Positions 47,520 to 56,955 are shown, counted from the stretch's first letter. The stretch: DNA of 64,000 bases from Sinorhizobium fredii (GCF_002944405.1 NZ_CP024307.1:268501-332500); one strand, 5' to 3'. Translations and numbers: made by a program. Notes: a model not told the origin generated them from the sequence alone.

Positions 47520-48644
47520 TCAATCGCCGTCCGCGAAGGAAAACCCGGCCCCAAGCCCGATCGCGCCGCCGAAGTCGCGGTTCAGCCGGTCGAGGAGGTC
47601 GGCCGTGTTGAGAGTGATGAAGTCGAGCCGGGAACGCTGTTTCTGATCGGCAAGCACCGCGTCGAGCGGGCCGTCGACGCGTTCGGTCATGCCGATCAAT
47701 GCTTTGAAAAGGAAATTTACCGACCCGGCAATAGAGCGGCTGTCGGCGGGAAGCAGGCTCTCCATTCCCGCAGCATTGAACAGCGTCTGCAGGCCGCTGA
47801 GGTTGCCGGCGATCGACCTCATCGTATTGCCCGATCGCCAGTAGATGGCGAGCTTGGGGCGGCCCTCGTCAGCCTTGCCGTCGATCGCGCCGGCATAGAA
47901 GGGGCGCAGCCGCTGGTCCTTGATCATTTCGACGCTGTGCACGAGAACGCCGAGCAGTTCGGTTGCCGCTTCCCTGTTGTCGCGGAAGAGGGGATTGTCA
48001 GCGCTCGGCGACTTCCAGGCGGACTGGAGGCCCTCGGGCTTCTCCCAGGCGGCGAGCAACTCGCCGGCAATCGTCGCCAGGTTCTGCGCGATCGTCGTTC
48101 CGTAAAGGCAGCGAAAGTCACCTTCCGCGCCGGTCAGCGTCTCGGCTCCCGTGCCGTAGAGAACATATTCAAGCGCGCCGAGGCCCTGCACGGCGACGCT
48201 TTTCGTTTTCAGGCTTTCCGCCTGCGTCGCGCTCTCGTCGCGCTTGGCGAGAATAGCCTGTACCTGTTTCAGGCCGGTGCTCTTGCGATCCGGATAGAAC
48301 AGGAAGCGCTCGAACCTGTTCTGTTCGAGGGCCGGTCCGAGGCGGATGATCTCGATCGTCGACCATCTTTGCACGACATCCGAAAAGGCCGCTCGCGTTT
48401 CCTCAAGTGCAGCGTCAGACGGCGTCGCACAAAGCGCGGCGCTTTTCTCGCCAAGTTCGCCCGTCGCCCGCCTCAGGTCGCGATAGCCGGGAATGATGAA
48501 GCCATCGACCGCCTTCGCCATCACGCCCGGCAGGGCGGCTTCGTCGAGAACGCGCGGCAAAAGCGCGTTGCCCTCCTGGGCCGCCGCGGGTGCGATCGCT
48601 GCAAGAAGCAGCAAGCCGAGGATCAGGGGAAGGCGCAGGCGCAT
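47520..48644 (-). CDS. Imelysin-family periplasmic protein (second paralogue)
   Basis: A 374-residue exported protein. The signal peptide spans about residues 1-22 (ends APAAA). The M75/imelysin domain contains VDGFIIPGYRDLRRATGELG, FSDVVQRWSTIEIIRLGPAL, FYPDRKSTGLKQVQA and GLGALEYVLYG (residues 154-164), where the classical GxHxxE motif has Gly instead of His. This marks the sub-group usually encoded after the di-heme protein. Probably a periplasmic iron-binding component. ATGA overlap with the di-heme gene. Confidence 0.87.
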   Translation of the reverse strand: MRLRLPLILGLLLLAAIAPAAAQEGNALLPRVLDEAALPGVMAKAVDGFIIPGYRDLRRATGELGEKSAALCATPSDAALEETRAAFSDVVQRWSTIEIIRLGPALEQNRFERFLFYPDRKSTGLKQVQAILAKRDESATQAESLKTKSVAVQGLGALEYVLYGTGAETLTGAEGDFRCLYGTTIAQNLATIAGELLAAWEKPEGLQSAWKSPSADNPLFRDNREAATELLGVLVHSVEMIKDQRLRPFYAGAIDGKADEGRPKLAIYWRSGNTMRSIAGNLSGLQTLFNAAGMESLLPADSRSIAGSVNFLFKALIGMTERVDGPLDAVLADQKQRSRLDFITLNTADLLDRLNRDFGGAIGLGAGFSFADGD

Positions 48645-50398
48645 CAGAGCGACTCCAGAAAGGAAAGCAGGGCGTTTCGGTCGTCCTTCGACATGGCGGC
48701 GAAGGCATCGCGGGCCTTTTCCGCCTCGCCGCCGTGCCAGAGGATGGCCTCGGTGAAATTCCGGGCACGCCCGTCATGCAGCAGGAACGTGTGGCCGCTG
48801 ACGGTCTTCGTCAAGCCCAGCCCCCAAAGCGGCGGCGTGCGCCATTCGCGTCCGCTGGCAATTCCGACCTGCTGGCCGTCGGCGAGCCCGTCGCCCATGT
48901 CGTGCAGCAGGAAGTCGGAATAGGGCCAGATCAGCTGGAAGGCCAGCTCCTTGTGAGGCGCATCGCGCCGGGTCACGTATTTCGGCGTGTGGCAGACCGG
49001 ACAGCCCGCTTCATAGAAAAGCCGTTTGCCCTCTAGCGTTTGCGGAAAGCTCGCCTTGCGCCGGGCCGGCACCGCGAGATTGGCGGAATAGAAGGTGACG
49101 AGGCCGAGCACCGGGTCGGGGGCCTCGACCGGACCGAGCCGCGCCTGGACACCGATCGGAAGCGTCAGGCAAGCGCCCTGCGCCTTGGTGCAGTCGCCAT
49201 GGCCGCTGTCGAAGGCCGGCGTGGAAATGCCGATATCGACCGCAAAGGCGTCTGCTGCCTGTTGGCGAATGGTCGGATTCTGAGCCTTCCAGCCGAAGCG
49301 GCCGAGCGCGATCGTGCCACTGTCCCGATCCCGGGCGATTGCCGCCCGTCCGCTGACGCCGTCACCGTCCCGGTCGTCCGGGTCGGCTTTCGCAAGAATG
49401 TCTGCCTCGTGGATCATCTCGATGAGGCCGAGCCCGATCATCGCCGGGGCGACGCGCGGCGACAGGGTCGTCATCGGGTCCATCGGGCCATAGCCGAGAT
49501 CGGTGACTCTGTAATGCGGCTTTCGGAGATGGACGATCTCGCCATCCGCAAGCGGCACCGCTTCTTCCCGGTAGCTGACCTTGAGACGGCCTTCGGCGGC
49601 AAGCCCGGGCACGGCGCTGTCCTGCAGCTGGGCGCCATAGACGGGGTCCGGGAAATTCAGTGCCTGGTGGTCAGCGATGAAGCGCCGTTCGGCTTCGTCG
49701 CGCGGCGGACGGGCGAGACGGTAGACCGTCGATGTCGAATCCACCCCCTCCGGCGGGCGGCCCCGCCCATCGCGCGGATGGCAGCTTTCGCAGGCGCGGG
49801 CGTTATAGAGAGGGCCGAGTCCATCGGAGGCTTGGGTCGAGGAGGGGGCGGAGACCCAGAGCTTTTCGAACAGCGCCTTGCCGAGCTTGAAATTCTCTTC
49901 GTCTTCGAAGGGTAGGTTGGCCGAGAACTGCTGGAAGACCCTCTGGTCGATTGGCGCGATCGTCGTTGTGGCGCCCGCCGACATCGCCTCGAACTGTTCG
50001 GCCTTGGAAAAGTCCTGGGTGGGCCGGGTGACGGTTTCGACGCGTTCGAGATCCTGTCCGGAAAGGTCGTCGCGGGCCGGGAGGCACCCCCCTCTGCCCT
50101 GCCGGGCATCTCCCCCACAAGGGGGGAGATCGGTAAGCGCCGATGTTCCGCTCAACGAATTAGGCTGCGCGTGTTCGGTTGAATTCGACAGGTTCAGTAT
50201 TTGCGCGTTGATGGGGCAGGGCTTTGCTTCCGGCCAATCTCCCCCCTTGTGGGGGAGATGCCCGGCAGGGCAGAGGGGGGTATCACCCTTCACCCCGGCG
50301 GCAGCGCCGAGGCCATCGCCTGTAGCCCAAGCCGCGGCGGCAACGCCGATAAGCGCGGCGAGCGGCAGCGCGAGGAAGCGGGCGGTCAGGACTTTCAT
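48644..50398 (-). CDS. Di-heme oxidoreductase (DUF1111/DHOR) carrying an in-frame palindromic insertion
   Basis: A 584-residue periplasmic c-type cytochrome. The signal peptide is residues 1-26. Two heme-binding motifs, CESCH (203-207) and CPVCH (466-470), and the flanks YNARACESCHPRDGRGRPP and GWKAQNPTIRQQ identify the DHOR family, encoded with imelysins in iron-related operons. Residues about 40-105 (PLCPAGHLPHKGGD ... CGGDARQGRGG) have no counterpart in the family and are the translation of the inverted-repeat element at 50086-50281. The frame stays open, so the protein may still be made with a roughly 65-residue linker after the signal peptide. Confidence 0.88.
   Translation of the reverse strand: MKVLTARFLALPLAALIGVAAAAWATGDGLGAAAGVKGDTPLCPAGHLPHKGGDWPEAKPCPINAQILNLSNSTEHAQPNSLSGTSALTDLPPCGGDARQGRGGCLPARDDLSGQDLERVETVTRPTQDFSKAEQFEAMSAGATTTIAPIDQRVFQQFSANLPFEDEENFKLGKALFEKLWVSAPSSTQASDGLGPLYNARACESCHPRDGRGRPPEGVDSTSTVYRLARPPRDEAERRFIADHQALNFPDPVYGAQLQDSAVPGLAAEGRLKVSYREEAVPLADGEIVHLRKPHYRVTDLGYGPMDPMTTLSPRVAPAMIGLGLIEMIHEADILAKADPDDRDGDGVSGRAAIARDRDSGTIALGRFGWKAQNPTIRQQAADAFAVDIGISTPAFDSGHGDCTKAQGACLTLPIGVQARLGPVEAPDPVLGLVTFYSANLAVPARRKASFPQTLEGKRLFYEAGCPVCHTPKYVTRRDAPHKELAFQLIWPYSDFLLHDMGDGLADGQQVGIASGREWRTPPLWGLGLTKTVSGHTFLLHDGRARNFTEAILWHGGEAEKARDAFAAMSKDDRNALLSFLESL
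50086..50281. repeat. 45-base perfect inverted repeat inserted inside the di-heme gene
   Basis: Arms at 50086-50130 and 50237-50281 are perfect 45-base reverse complements (outer ACCCCCCTCTGCCCTGCCGG, inner CTCCCCCACAAGGGGGGAG) with a 106-base spacer. The whole element is within the coding frame of the di-heme oxidoreductase, just after the signal peptide. Related shorter palindromes are at 33723-33780 and 46051-46207. Confidence 0.93.
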
Positions 50399-50442
50399 CG
50401 GGCAAGAGCCGGGCCGCTGTCGGAACGGCCCGCCTTTTCAGC

Positions 50443-51723
50443 TTATTGGAAAACCGCGTTAGGATTATCCAGGCTATCCGAACCTTCAAGCTCGATCGTG
50501 CCGAGGTCGAGCGCCGCGATGACCCGTTCGACGGTCTTGGCCTGGGCAATCAGCCCGTCGATCGCGGCCTGGACGGTAGCGTTACCTTCCGCATTGTTTT
50601 CGCCGATCATCTGGTCGTAGGCCTCGACGGTCTCGGCCCGCTTTGCCATCGCCTGCATCTTCTCGACCGTCGTCGCGAGATTGGCCGTCATCTCCTTGTC
50701 GAGCGCGGCGTCCTTGGCGGCGACGAGCTTGGAAAGCGACGGGCCGGTGAGCTTCGTGCCGTCGATCCGGGTGTATTCGCCCGTATAGGCGGACTGGATG
50801 CCGATCGCGTCATGCAGGTGCGAATTGTGGGTGTTGTCCGAGAAGCAATCATGTTCCTCTTCCGGATCGTGCAGCAGCAGGCCGAGCTTCATGCGCTCGC
50901 CCGCAAGTTCGCCATAGGAGAGCGAGCCCATGCCGGTGAGGATCGCCGCGAGGCCGGCCTTGGGTTCGGCTTCCACCGCCTTGGCCGCGGCACCTTCCGG
51001 TGCCCAGTTGGCGACCATTTCCTTGAGATCGGAGACGAGCAGGTCGGTCGCCGCCTTCAGGTAGGCAGCGCGGCGGTCGCAATTGCCGTTGGTGCAGGCC
51101 TTGGTGTCGAAATCGGTATAGGCGCGCTTGCCAGCGCCCGGGCCGGTGCCGTTCAGGTCCTGGCCCCAGAGCAGGAATTCGATGGCGTGGTAGCCGGTCG
51201 CGACATTCGCCTCGATGCCGCCGGCTTCCTGCAGGGTGCCGGCCAGGAATTCCGGCGTGATGTTCGTCGCGTCGACGTCCTTGCCGTCGATCTTGATCGT
51301 CTTGTTGGCGATGACATTGGCGGTGAACAGCGCGTTCTCGTCGCTCTCGGTGCCGTAGCTCGGGTCGACATAGTCGATCAGGCCCTCGTCGAGCGGCCAG
51401 GCGTTCACCTTGCCTTCCCATTCATCGACAATCGCATTGCCGAAGCGGTAGACCTCTGTCTCCTGGTAGGGGTTGCGCGCCCTGAGCCAGGCCTCGCGCG
51501 CCGCATTCAGCGTCTCCTCGTTGGGGCTGACGATCAGCGCATCGACGGCCTTGTCGAGGGCTTCGGCGGTCGTCACCGCGTCCTCGTATTTGGCATGCGC
51601 GATCGCCGCATAATGCATTACGACGGCGGCTGCGTCGGTCGCGGCGCTGGCCGGCTGCAGGGCCAGCACGGACGTGGCCGTCATGAGTGCCAGCGCGGCG
51701 GCGCGGGTGAAATTCTTGGTCAT
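50443..51723 (-). CDS. Imelysin-family periplasmic protein (IrpA-like)
   Basis: A 426-residue exported protein; signal peptide about residues 1-28 (ends PASA-A). The imelysin/M75 domain has the full GxHxxE motif GYHAIE at 177-182 followed by FLLWGQDLNGTGPG, plus KVNAWPLDEGLIDYVD and DPEEEHDCFSDNTHNSHLHD, the typical IrpA blocks rich in potential iron ligands. It heads the imelysin - di-heme - imelysin operon (44-base gap to the next gene). An Irr-like box lies about 100 bases upstream. Confidence 0.92.
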   Translation of the reverse strand: MTKNFTRAAALALMTATSVLALQPASAATDAAAVVMHYAAIAHAKYEDAVTTAEALDKAVDALIVSPNEETLNAAREAWLRARNPYQETEVYRFGNAIVDEWEGKVNAWPLDEGLIDYVDPSYGTESDENALFTANVIANKTIKIDGKDVDATNITPEFLAGTLQEAGGIEANVATGYHAIEFLLWGQDLNGTGPGAGKRAYTDFDTKACTNGNCDRRAAYLKAATDLLVSDLKEMVANWAPEGAAAKAVEAEPKAGLAAILTGMGSLSYGELAGERMKLGLLLHDPEEEHDCFSDNTHNSHLHDAIGIQSAYTGEYTRIDGTKLTGPSLSKLVAAKDAALDKEMTANLATTVEKMQAMAKRAETVEAYDQMIGENNAEGNATVQAAIDGLIAQAKTVERVIAALDLGTIELEGSDSLDNPNAVFQ

Positions 51724-51826
51724 GACCCTCTCCTTCGCTTCTTGCAGACCGGCCGAGCAAAGCGGCTCGAGGCCGGTAAAGCGCTCATGTCATGAACCAA
51801 AAGCAAACTGGTGTCAAAGCGTATAG

Positions 51827-51843
51827 TTTAGAAGATTTTCAAA
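51827..51843. promoter_or_regulatory. Candidate Irr-like box upstream of the imelysin operon
   Basis: TTTAGAAGATTTTCAAA matches 12 of 14 arm positions of the TTTAGAA-N3-TTCTAAA element found before mbfA. It is 104 bases upstream of the imelysin ATG in an AT-rich stretch. Irr can activate genes from such positions under iron limitation. Confidence 0.5.
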
Positions 51844-51930
51844 CTTGCGACTTCCCCTTGCAGCGTTCGTCTCGGTATCTGTCGTTGCCCCAAAACCGCT
51901 GCACGCTTGTGGGCGACATGCACTGGGCCG

Positions 51931-53220
51931 CTAGCTTTTCCTGCCCATCAGGCAAAAGAAAAACCCATCGGTTCCGGTTGAAGCGGGCGTCAGCGTGACG
52001 GTCTTCATATCGGCCGACCAGGGCTGTGGCTTGTCGGTACCGAACAGCGTCGCCCATGTTGCGGCGGCCGAGAGGATCTCGAACTCCGGATTGTCCTCGC
52101 AGAAGCCGTAGACCTGCGCTTCGTTTTCTTCCGGAAGCACGGAGCAGGTCACATAGATCAGGTGCCCGCCGGGGCGCACGAACTGGGCGGCGCCGGCAAG
52201 CGCCTCCTCCTGCTGGGCCAGTCGCTCCTCAAGGTTCTTCTGGGTCAGGCGCCACTTCGTGTCGGGCCGGCGCCGCCAGGTTCCGGTCCCCGTGCAGGGC
52301 GCGTCGACGAGCACCCGGTCGCAGCGGCCTGCAAGCGGGGTGAGCGCCTCCGCCGACTCGTGCACCTGGACATTGCGGGTGCCGGCGCGCTTCAGTCGCT
52401 CGATGATCGGCGCGAGACGCTTGCGGTCGGCGTCATAGGCATGCACCTGACCCTTGTTGTTCATCGCGGCGGAGATGGCGAGCGTCTTGCCGCCGCCGCC
52501 GGCGCAATAGTCGAGCACCTGCTCACCCTCGCGCGCAAAGACCAGGTCGGCGACGATCTGCGAGCCCTCGTCCTGAACCTCGAACCAGCCCTTCTGAAAC
52601 GAGATTTCGGCGGTGACGTGCGGCAGGCGCGCGGCGCCCTCGCCGGCGGGGATGCGTATGCCGTGGCGGGCGATCGCCGACGGTTCGGCACCGCTGCGCT
52701 CCAATGCCTTCAAGACCTTGTCGCGGCTTGCCTTCAGCGTGTTGACGCGAAGGTCGAGTGTTGGCCGGCCGGCGAGCGCCCTGGCTTCGTCGAGCCAGTC
52801 GTCCGAGAAGTTTTCTTCGAAAGAGGCTTGCGTCCACTCAGGGACATCGCCCTGCACATGGAGCGGCGCGTCTTCGATACGGCGCTCGCGGAACGCCCTC
52901 ATCATCTCTGCCGAGGGTGCCTGCGGGGCGAACTTGTCGTCGGAGAGTTCCGCCGCCAGCCTATCGGGCGTGAAGCCCCATTGGCGGTACATGACCGCGT
53001 GGCCGAGGGCGGCCGGGCTTTCGCTATCCATCAGATAGGCGTGGGAGAGCTTCATCCGGAGCGCGTCATAGACGATGTTGCCGATGGCGGCACGGTCGCC
53101 CGAGCCGGCAAAACGATGCGACAGGCCCCAGTCCTTGAGCGCGTCGGCAACCGGGCGCTTGCGCTTCTCGATATCGTCAAGAACGTCTATGGCTCCGGCG
53201 AGCCGTCCGCCCAATCGCAT
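51931..53220 (-). CDS. rsmB: RsmB-like 16S rRNA m5C methyltransferase
   Basis: A 429-residue S-adenosylmethionine-dependent RNA cytosine-5 methyltransferase of the Sun/NOL1/NOP2 group. It has an N-terminal NusB-like helical region, the SAM site VLDYCAGGGGKTLAISAAMN, the first catalytic cysteine in VLVDAPCTGTGTWRRRPD and the nucleophile in HLIYVTCSVLPEENE. It lies upstream of the imelysin genes on the same strand but is separated by 207 bases with a promoter-like region. Confidence 0.9.
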   Translation of the reverse strand: MRLGGRLAGAIDVLDDIEKRKRPVADALKDWGLSHRFAGSGDRAAIGNIVYDALRMKLSHAYLMDSESPAALGHAVMYRQWGFTPDRLAAELSDDKFAPQAPSAEMMRAFRERRIEDAPLHVQGDVPEWTQASFEENFSDDWLDEARALAGRPTLDLRVNTLKASRDKVLKALERSGAEPSAIARHGIRIPAGEGAARLPHVTAEISFQKGWFEVQDEGSQIVADLVFAREGEQVLDYCAGGGGKTLAISAAMNNKGQVHAYDADRKRLAPIIERLKRAGTRNVQVHESAEALTPLAGRCDRVLVDAPCTGTGTWRRRPDTKWRLTQKNLEERLAQQEEALAGAAQFVRPGGHLIYVTCSVLPEENEAQVYGFCEDNPEFEILSAAATWATLFGTDKPQPWSADMKTVTLTPASTGTDGFFFCLMGRKS

Positions 53221-53352
53221 CTTCGATCAACTCCTTTTTCGCCGTGGTAGCGGCGATGGCACCGAAGAGCAAGTGAGCGGTCGCATTATGTGCGGGAGCG
53301 ATCGCCCCGCGGAAGAGAACCGTCCAGCCTCAAGCCGGCGGCCTTCGAACGA

Positions 53353-53727
53353 TCAGGAATTGACGACCTGGTAGCAGATGCTGGCGGTGCCCGAGCGGAC
53401 CATGCCGATCTGCGAGGCGGCCGCCTTGGAAAGATCGATGACCCGGCCGCGAATGAAGGGACCGCGGTCATTGATGCGCACGACGACGGACTTGCCGTTT
53501 CGCTTGTTGGTGACCTGGACCTTGGTGCCGAATTTCAAGCTTCGGTGCGCGGCCGTCAGGCGCGCGGCGTTCATGCGCTCGCCGGAGGCGGTTTTCGAGG
53601 TGAGGGCATACCAGGAGGCGCCACCGCAACCCGTTCCCTTTGCCTGGCTGTCGGATGCCGAGACGAGACCCATCCCGACGGCGAATAGCGCTGCGGCGGC
53701 AGCAGTCTTGATTTTCGCGGGCTTCAA
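53353..53727 (-). CDS. rlpA: RlpA-like double-psi beta-barrel protein
   Basis: A 124-residue exported protein with a signal peptide (about residues 1-29) and a single DPBB domain: [58 protein letters not shown]. This is a short RlpA without a SPOR domain. RlpA proteins are septal lytic transglycosylases or structural proteins. No lipobox is seen at the signal cleavage site. A CtrA-like motif lies about 90 bases upstream. Confidence 0.88.
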   Translation of the reverse strand: MKPAKIKTAAAAALFAVGMGLVSASDSQAKGTGCGGASWYALTSKTASGERMNAARLTAAHRSLKFGTKVQVTNKRNGKSVVVRINDRGPFIRGRVIDLSKAAASQIGMVRSGTASICYQVVNS

Positions 53728-54189
53728 GCGGTGACCCCTTCGGATTGAATGTTCGACTAGTTCCCTTTGCAGTTCGAGCTAATTAGGGCAAAACATGGCA
53801 AAAACGTGCTTCAACCGTTAACCAGTCATTAGGATTTATTGAAAAATGCTGTTAATTTAAAACGAGATGCCGTTTTAATTGCTTTAGAAGACCCAAGAAG
53901 TTCTTTTGAATCAGCGCCTAAACGTTTCCTGCGGGTTTTGGTTCCTCCCAACTCCCAGGCTGACGTAAAAAATCATTTAAAATTTCGATGCGCGTGAATT
54001 TCTACGAATTTCCCTCATCAAAATCCCCATCTATCGCCTAGGTTGTATAGAATGGCGAAGTATAGGTCGAAATAGGGCAGTATGAGGCAGTCAAGGTGAG
54101 TCGTCCGAATCTATTACTTTCGGATGATCTCGCAACATGCTTTCGGCGGTGGGGGATATTCTGATAAAAGTATCGGAGAGGTGGTTTTA
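53728..54189. other. AT-rich gap between the epimerase and rlpA genes
   Basis: These 462 bases have clearly lower GC than the genes and no open frame with coding character. Runs such as TTAATTTAAAAC occur. The half near rlpA holds its promoter. A small RNA gene is possible but no terminator hairpin is obvious. Confidence 0.45.
53817..53832 (-). promoter_or_regulatory. Candidate CtrA-like site upstream of rlpA
   Basis: On the minus strand the motif reads CTAATGACTGGTTAAC, one mismatch from TTAA-N7-TTAAC. It is 90 bases upstream of the rlpA ATG, nearly the same distance as the full match before the cysteine peptidase gene. Confidence 0.35.
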
Positions 54190-55062
54190 CTATCCACGCC
54201 AGGTCCCGCTTGCCCATAGCTGTGCAAGCGAAACGCGATAATTCGGATAGGCGAAGTCGAATCCGGTCTCGTGCAGACGCGCATTGGAAACGCGCTTGTT
54301 CTCACCATAGAAGGAGCGCGCCATCGGCGACATCTCCGCGCTCTCGAAGGGAATTTCCGGGGGCGGTTCGACGCCCATCAGCCGGGCGGCCTCGGCCACC
54401 ACGTCCTGCGGCGGTCCCGGCTCGTCGTCGGTCGCGTTGAAGGTCCCGCCCATGCCGCGGTCGGCAAGGAACGCGGCCGCCGCGCCGATATCCTCGACGC
54501 GGATGCGGTTGAAGACCTGGTTCGCCTTGACGACCCGTCGGGCCGTGCCTTCGGAAAGATTGCGGAAAGCGTTGCGGCCCGGGCCGTAGATGCCGGCAAG
54601 TCGAAGCACGGCGACGGGAACGCCCCGCCTGGCGCCATAGTCCGACCAGGCGTTTTCCGCCTCGACCCGTTCCTTCGAGCGCTGCGAAACCGGCTTTATC
54701 GGCGTTTCCTCGCTGACCCAGCCGCCGCCATGGTCGCCATAGACGCCGACGGTCGAGAGATAGCCGACCCAACGGAGTCGCGGCATGAGGTCGTCGAGTG
54801 GCGGCGTCGCCGAGCGGAACATCGGGTCGCCTTCGCGTCCCGGCGCGATCGATTGGATGAGGTGCGTCGTCTTGCCCATCGCCTCGGCGAGTCCCGGGGA
54901 AATGTCGTCGCCGTCGAACAGCAGCGGCTCGATGCCGGCCGCCTGGAGCGCCGTCAGCTTTTCCGGCGAGCGGGTCGTTCCCGCGACCGACTGTGCGGCT
55001 GGCGCCAGCGCCTTCGCGATCGCCGTGCCGGAATAGCCGGCACCAAGTATCAGGACATGCAT
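54190..55062 (-). CDS. NAD-dependent epimerase/dehydratase (YeeZ-like extended SDR)
   Basis: A 290-residue extended SDR. The Rossmann motif is [19 protein letters not shown]. Further blocks are [34 protein letters not shown] (Ser and Tyr of the active site) and [19 protein letters not shown] 55062 is preferred; it overlaps the end of queG by 13 bases. Substrate unknown. Confidence 0.87.
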   Translation of the reverse strand: MHVLILGAGYSGTAIAKALAPAAQSVAGTTRSPEKLTALQAAGIEPLLFDGDDISPGLAEAMGKTTHLIQSIAPGREGDPMFRSATPPLDDLMPRLRWVGYLSTVGVYGDHGGGWVSEETPIKPVSQRSKERVEAENAWSDYGARRGVPVAVLRLAGIYGPGRNAFRNLSEGTARRVVKANQVFNRIRVEDIGAAAAFLADRGMGGTFNATDDEPGPPQDVVAEAARLMGVEPPPEIPFESAEMSPMARSFYGENKRVSNARLHETGFDFAYPNYRVSLAQLWASGTWRG

Positions 55063-56222
55063 CGGCTCACTCCCGCCATTTGCCATTCCGAAAGCACCTC
55101 GTCATCCGTTTCCTGCCCGCACTCCATAGCGAAGGCGGCGAGCTCGTCAGCTGCCATCAGCCGCGAAAGCGCCCAGACGGCCATCGCCCGGACCGTTGGG
55201 GAGGCATCACGCGCCAATGCCTTGCAGGCGGGTAGCAACTTCTCTTCACCGGAATTGCCGGCGGCGATCAAGACATTTCTGACGAAACGGTCGCGGCCGA
55301 TGCGTTTCACGGGAGAGCCGGAAAACAGGTTGCGGAAGGCGGCGTCGTCGAGCGTCAGCAGGGCGGCGAGCTCCGGTTCCCTGAGGTCCTCCCTGGCTTT
55401 GAGCTTCATCTCCGCGGCCGAGTGCGCGAATTTGTTCCAGGGACAGACGGCCAGGCAATCGTCGCAGCCATAGATGCGATTGCCGATCAGCGGTCTGAGT
55501 TCGGGGTCGATCGGCCCCTTGTGCTCGATCGTCAGGTAGGAGATGCAGCGCCGCGCATCGATCTGGTAGGGCGCCGGGAAAGCGCCGGTCGGACAGGCGT
55601 CGAGGCAGGCCCGGCAGGAGCCGCAATGGTCCCGCTCGGGATCATCGATGTCGAGATCGGCGGTCGTGAACAGGCTGCCGAGAAACAGCCAGGAGCCGAA
55701 TTCGCGGCTGACGAGATTGGTGTGCTTGCCCTGCCAGCCGAGTCCGGCCCTTTCCGCCAGTGGCTTCTCCATGACCGGCGCGGTGTCGACGAAGACCTTC
55801 ACATCCTCGCCGGCGCGCGCCGCAAAGCGCGTGGCGATCTCCTTGAGCCGTCCCTTGACGACGTCGTGATAGTCGCGGTTCCGGGCATAGACGGAGATCG
55901 CGCCGCGATCTTGCTTGGCGAGGATCTCCAGCGGATCGGTGTCGGGCCCGTAGTTCATGCCGAAGAGGGCGATCGAGCGGACCTCGCTCCACAGCACACG
56001 CGGATCGGCGCGCCGCTCCGCCGTCTCGGACAGCCACTCCATCGTGCCGTGACAGCCGGCGGTCAGGAATTGCCGGAGCCGCTCCGGCGCCTGCGGTATG
56101 GCATCCGCCCGGGTGATCCGACAGAGCTCGAAGCCCTTGGCCGCGGCTTCCTCCTTCAGAAAGGCGGTGAGCGTCCGGCGTTTCCTGCCCTGGTTCTCCG
56201 CCTTTGCAGCGTCGCCGGGCAT
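55050..56222 (-). CDS. queG: Epoxyqueuosine reductase
   Basis: Last step of queuosine synthesis in tRNA: cobalamin- and iron-sulfur-dependent reduction of epoxyqueuosine. The 390-residue protein has the corrinoid-binding N-terminal domain ([47 protein letters not shown]), two [4Fe-4S] clusters ([16 protein letters not shown] and [11 protein letters not shown]) and a C-terminal HEAT-like segment. ATG 56222 is the family start. It is ten bases after the FzlA-like gene. Confidence 0.95.
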   Translation of the reverse strand: MPGDAAKAENQGRKRRTLTAFLKEEAAAKGFELCRITRADAIPQAPERLRQFLTAGCHGTMEWLSETAERRADPRVLWSEVRSIALFGMNYGPDTDPLEILAKQDRGAISVYARNRDYHDVVKGRLKEIATRFAARAGEDVKVFVDTAPVMEKPLAERAGLGWQGKHTNLVSREFGSWLFLGSLFTTADLDIDDPERDHCGSCRACLDACPTGAFPAPYQIDARRCISYLTIEHKGPIDPELRPLIGNRIYGCDDCLAVCPWNKFAHSAAEMKLKAREDLREPELAALLTLDDAAFRNLFSGSPVKRIGRDRFVRNVLIAAGNSGEEKLLPACKALARDASPTVRAMAVWALSRLMAADELAAFAMECGQETDDEVLSEWQMAGVSRCMS

Positions 56223-56232
56223 TGTCGTGTCC

Positions 56233-56925
56233 TTAGAAATCGAGGTCCGCATAATGGGAAACGGGGGTAACGCCGCGCACCCGCTCGGCGAGCAGCGGGC
56301 GGAAGGACGGCCGGGATTTGAGCCGCTGGTACCATTCCTTGGCGGTCGGGGCGTCGGACCAGTCGATTTCGCCGAGATAGTCGAGGACGGAGACCGCCGC
56401 GGCCGCCGCGAGATCGGCGTAGGAAATCCGATCGCCTGCAAGCCAGGGACGCGAGCCGGCGAGCCAGGAGAGATACTTCATATGCTGGCGGATATTGTTG
56501 CGCGAGGTCCGGAGGATCTTCGAATCCGGCGCGCCGCCGCCCTGGTCCGGCGTCATCTGCAGCTTGTAGATGCGCTCGCGCACCAGCGGCCGGGTGACGT
56601 CGGCCTCCATCTTCTGCAGGAACCATTCGCTGAGCCGGCGGATTTCGGCGCGCTGAAAGGGATCCTCCGCCAAGAGCCGGCGATCACGCTTCATGATGCC
56701 GCTGGTCTCGTCGAGATACTCGGAGATGATCGTCGCGCCGCAAAGCGCCCGCATGCTGTCGTCGACATAGACCGGCAGGGTGCCGGCCGGGTTGAGCGCC
56801 AGGAAGTCGCGCCGGTTCTCCCAGGGCTGCTCTTCGCTCAATTCCGTCTGATAGCCATATTCTGAGAGAATAAGGCGTACGAACCGCGAGGCGGAGGACA
56901 TGGGGTGATGATACAGTGTCGGCAT
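56233..56925 (-). CDS. FzlA-like glutathione S-transferase family protein
   Basis: A 230-residue GST-fold protein. It starts [20 protein letters not shown] and has [20 protein letters not shown] with a cis-proline [18 protein letters not shown], and helices with [20 protein letters not shown]. This pattern is close to FzlA, the alphaproteobacterial GST-like protein that binds FtsZ and promotes constriction, rather than to detoxifying GSTs. It is upstream of queG in one operon. The FzlA assignment is from recognised motifs only. Confidence 0.75.
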   Translation of the reverse strand: MPTLYHHPMSSASRFVRLILSEYGYQTELSEEQPWENRRDFLALNPAGTLPVYVDDSMRALCGATIISEYLDETSGIMKRDRRLLAEDPFQRAEIRRLSEWFLQKMEADVTRPLVRERIYKLQMTPDQGGGAPDSKILRTSRNNIRQHMKYLSWLAGSRPWLAGDRISYADLAAAAAVSVLDYLGEIDWSDAPTAKEWYQRLKSRPSFRPLLAERVRGVTPVSHYADLDF

Positions 56926-56955
56926 CGATATCAGGGTGCAGCTGTTTTCGGGGAT

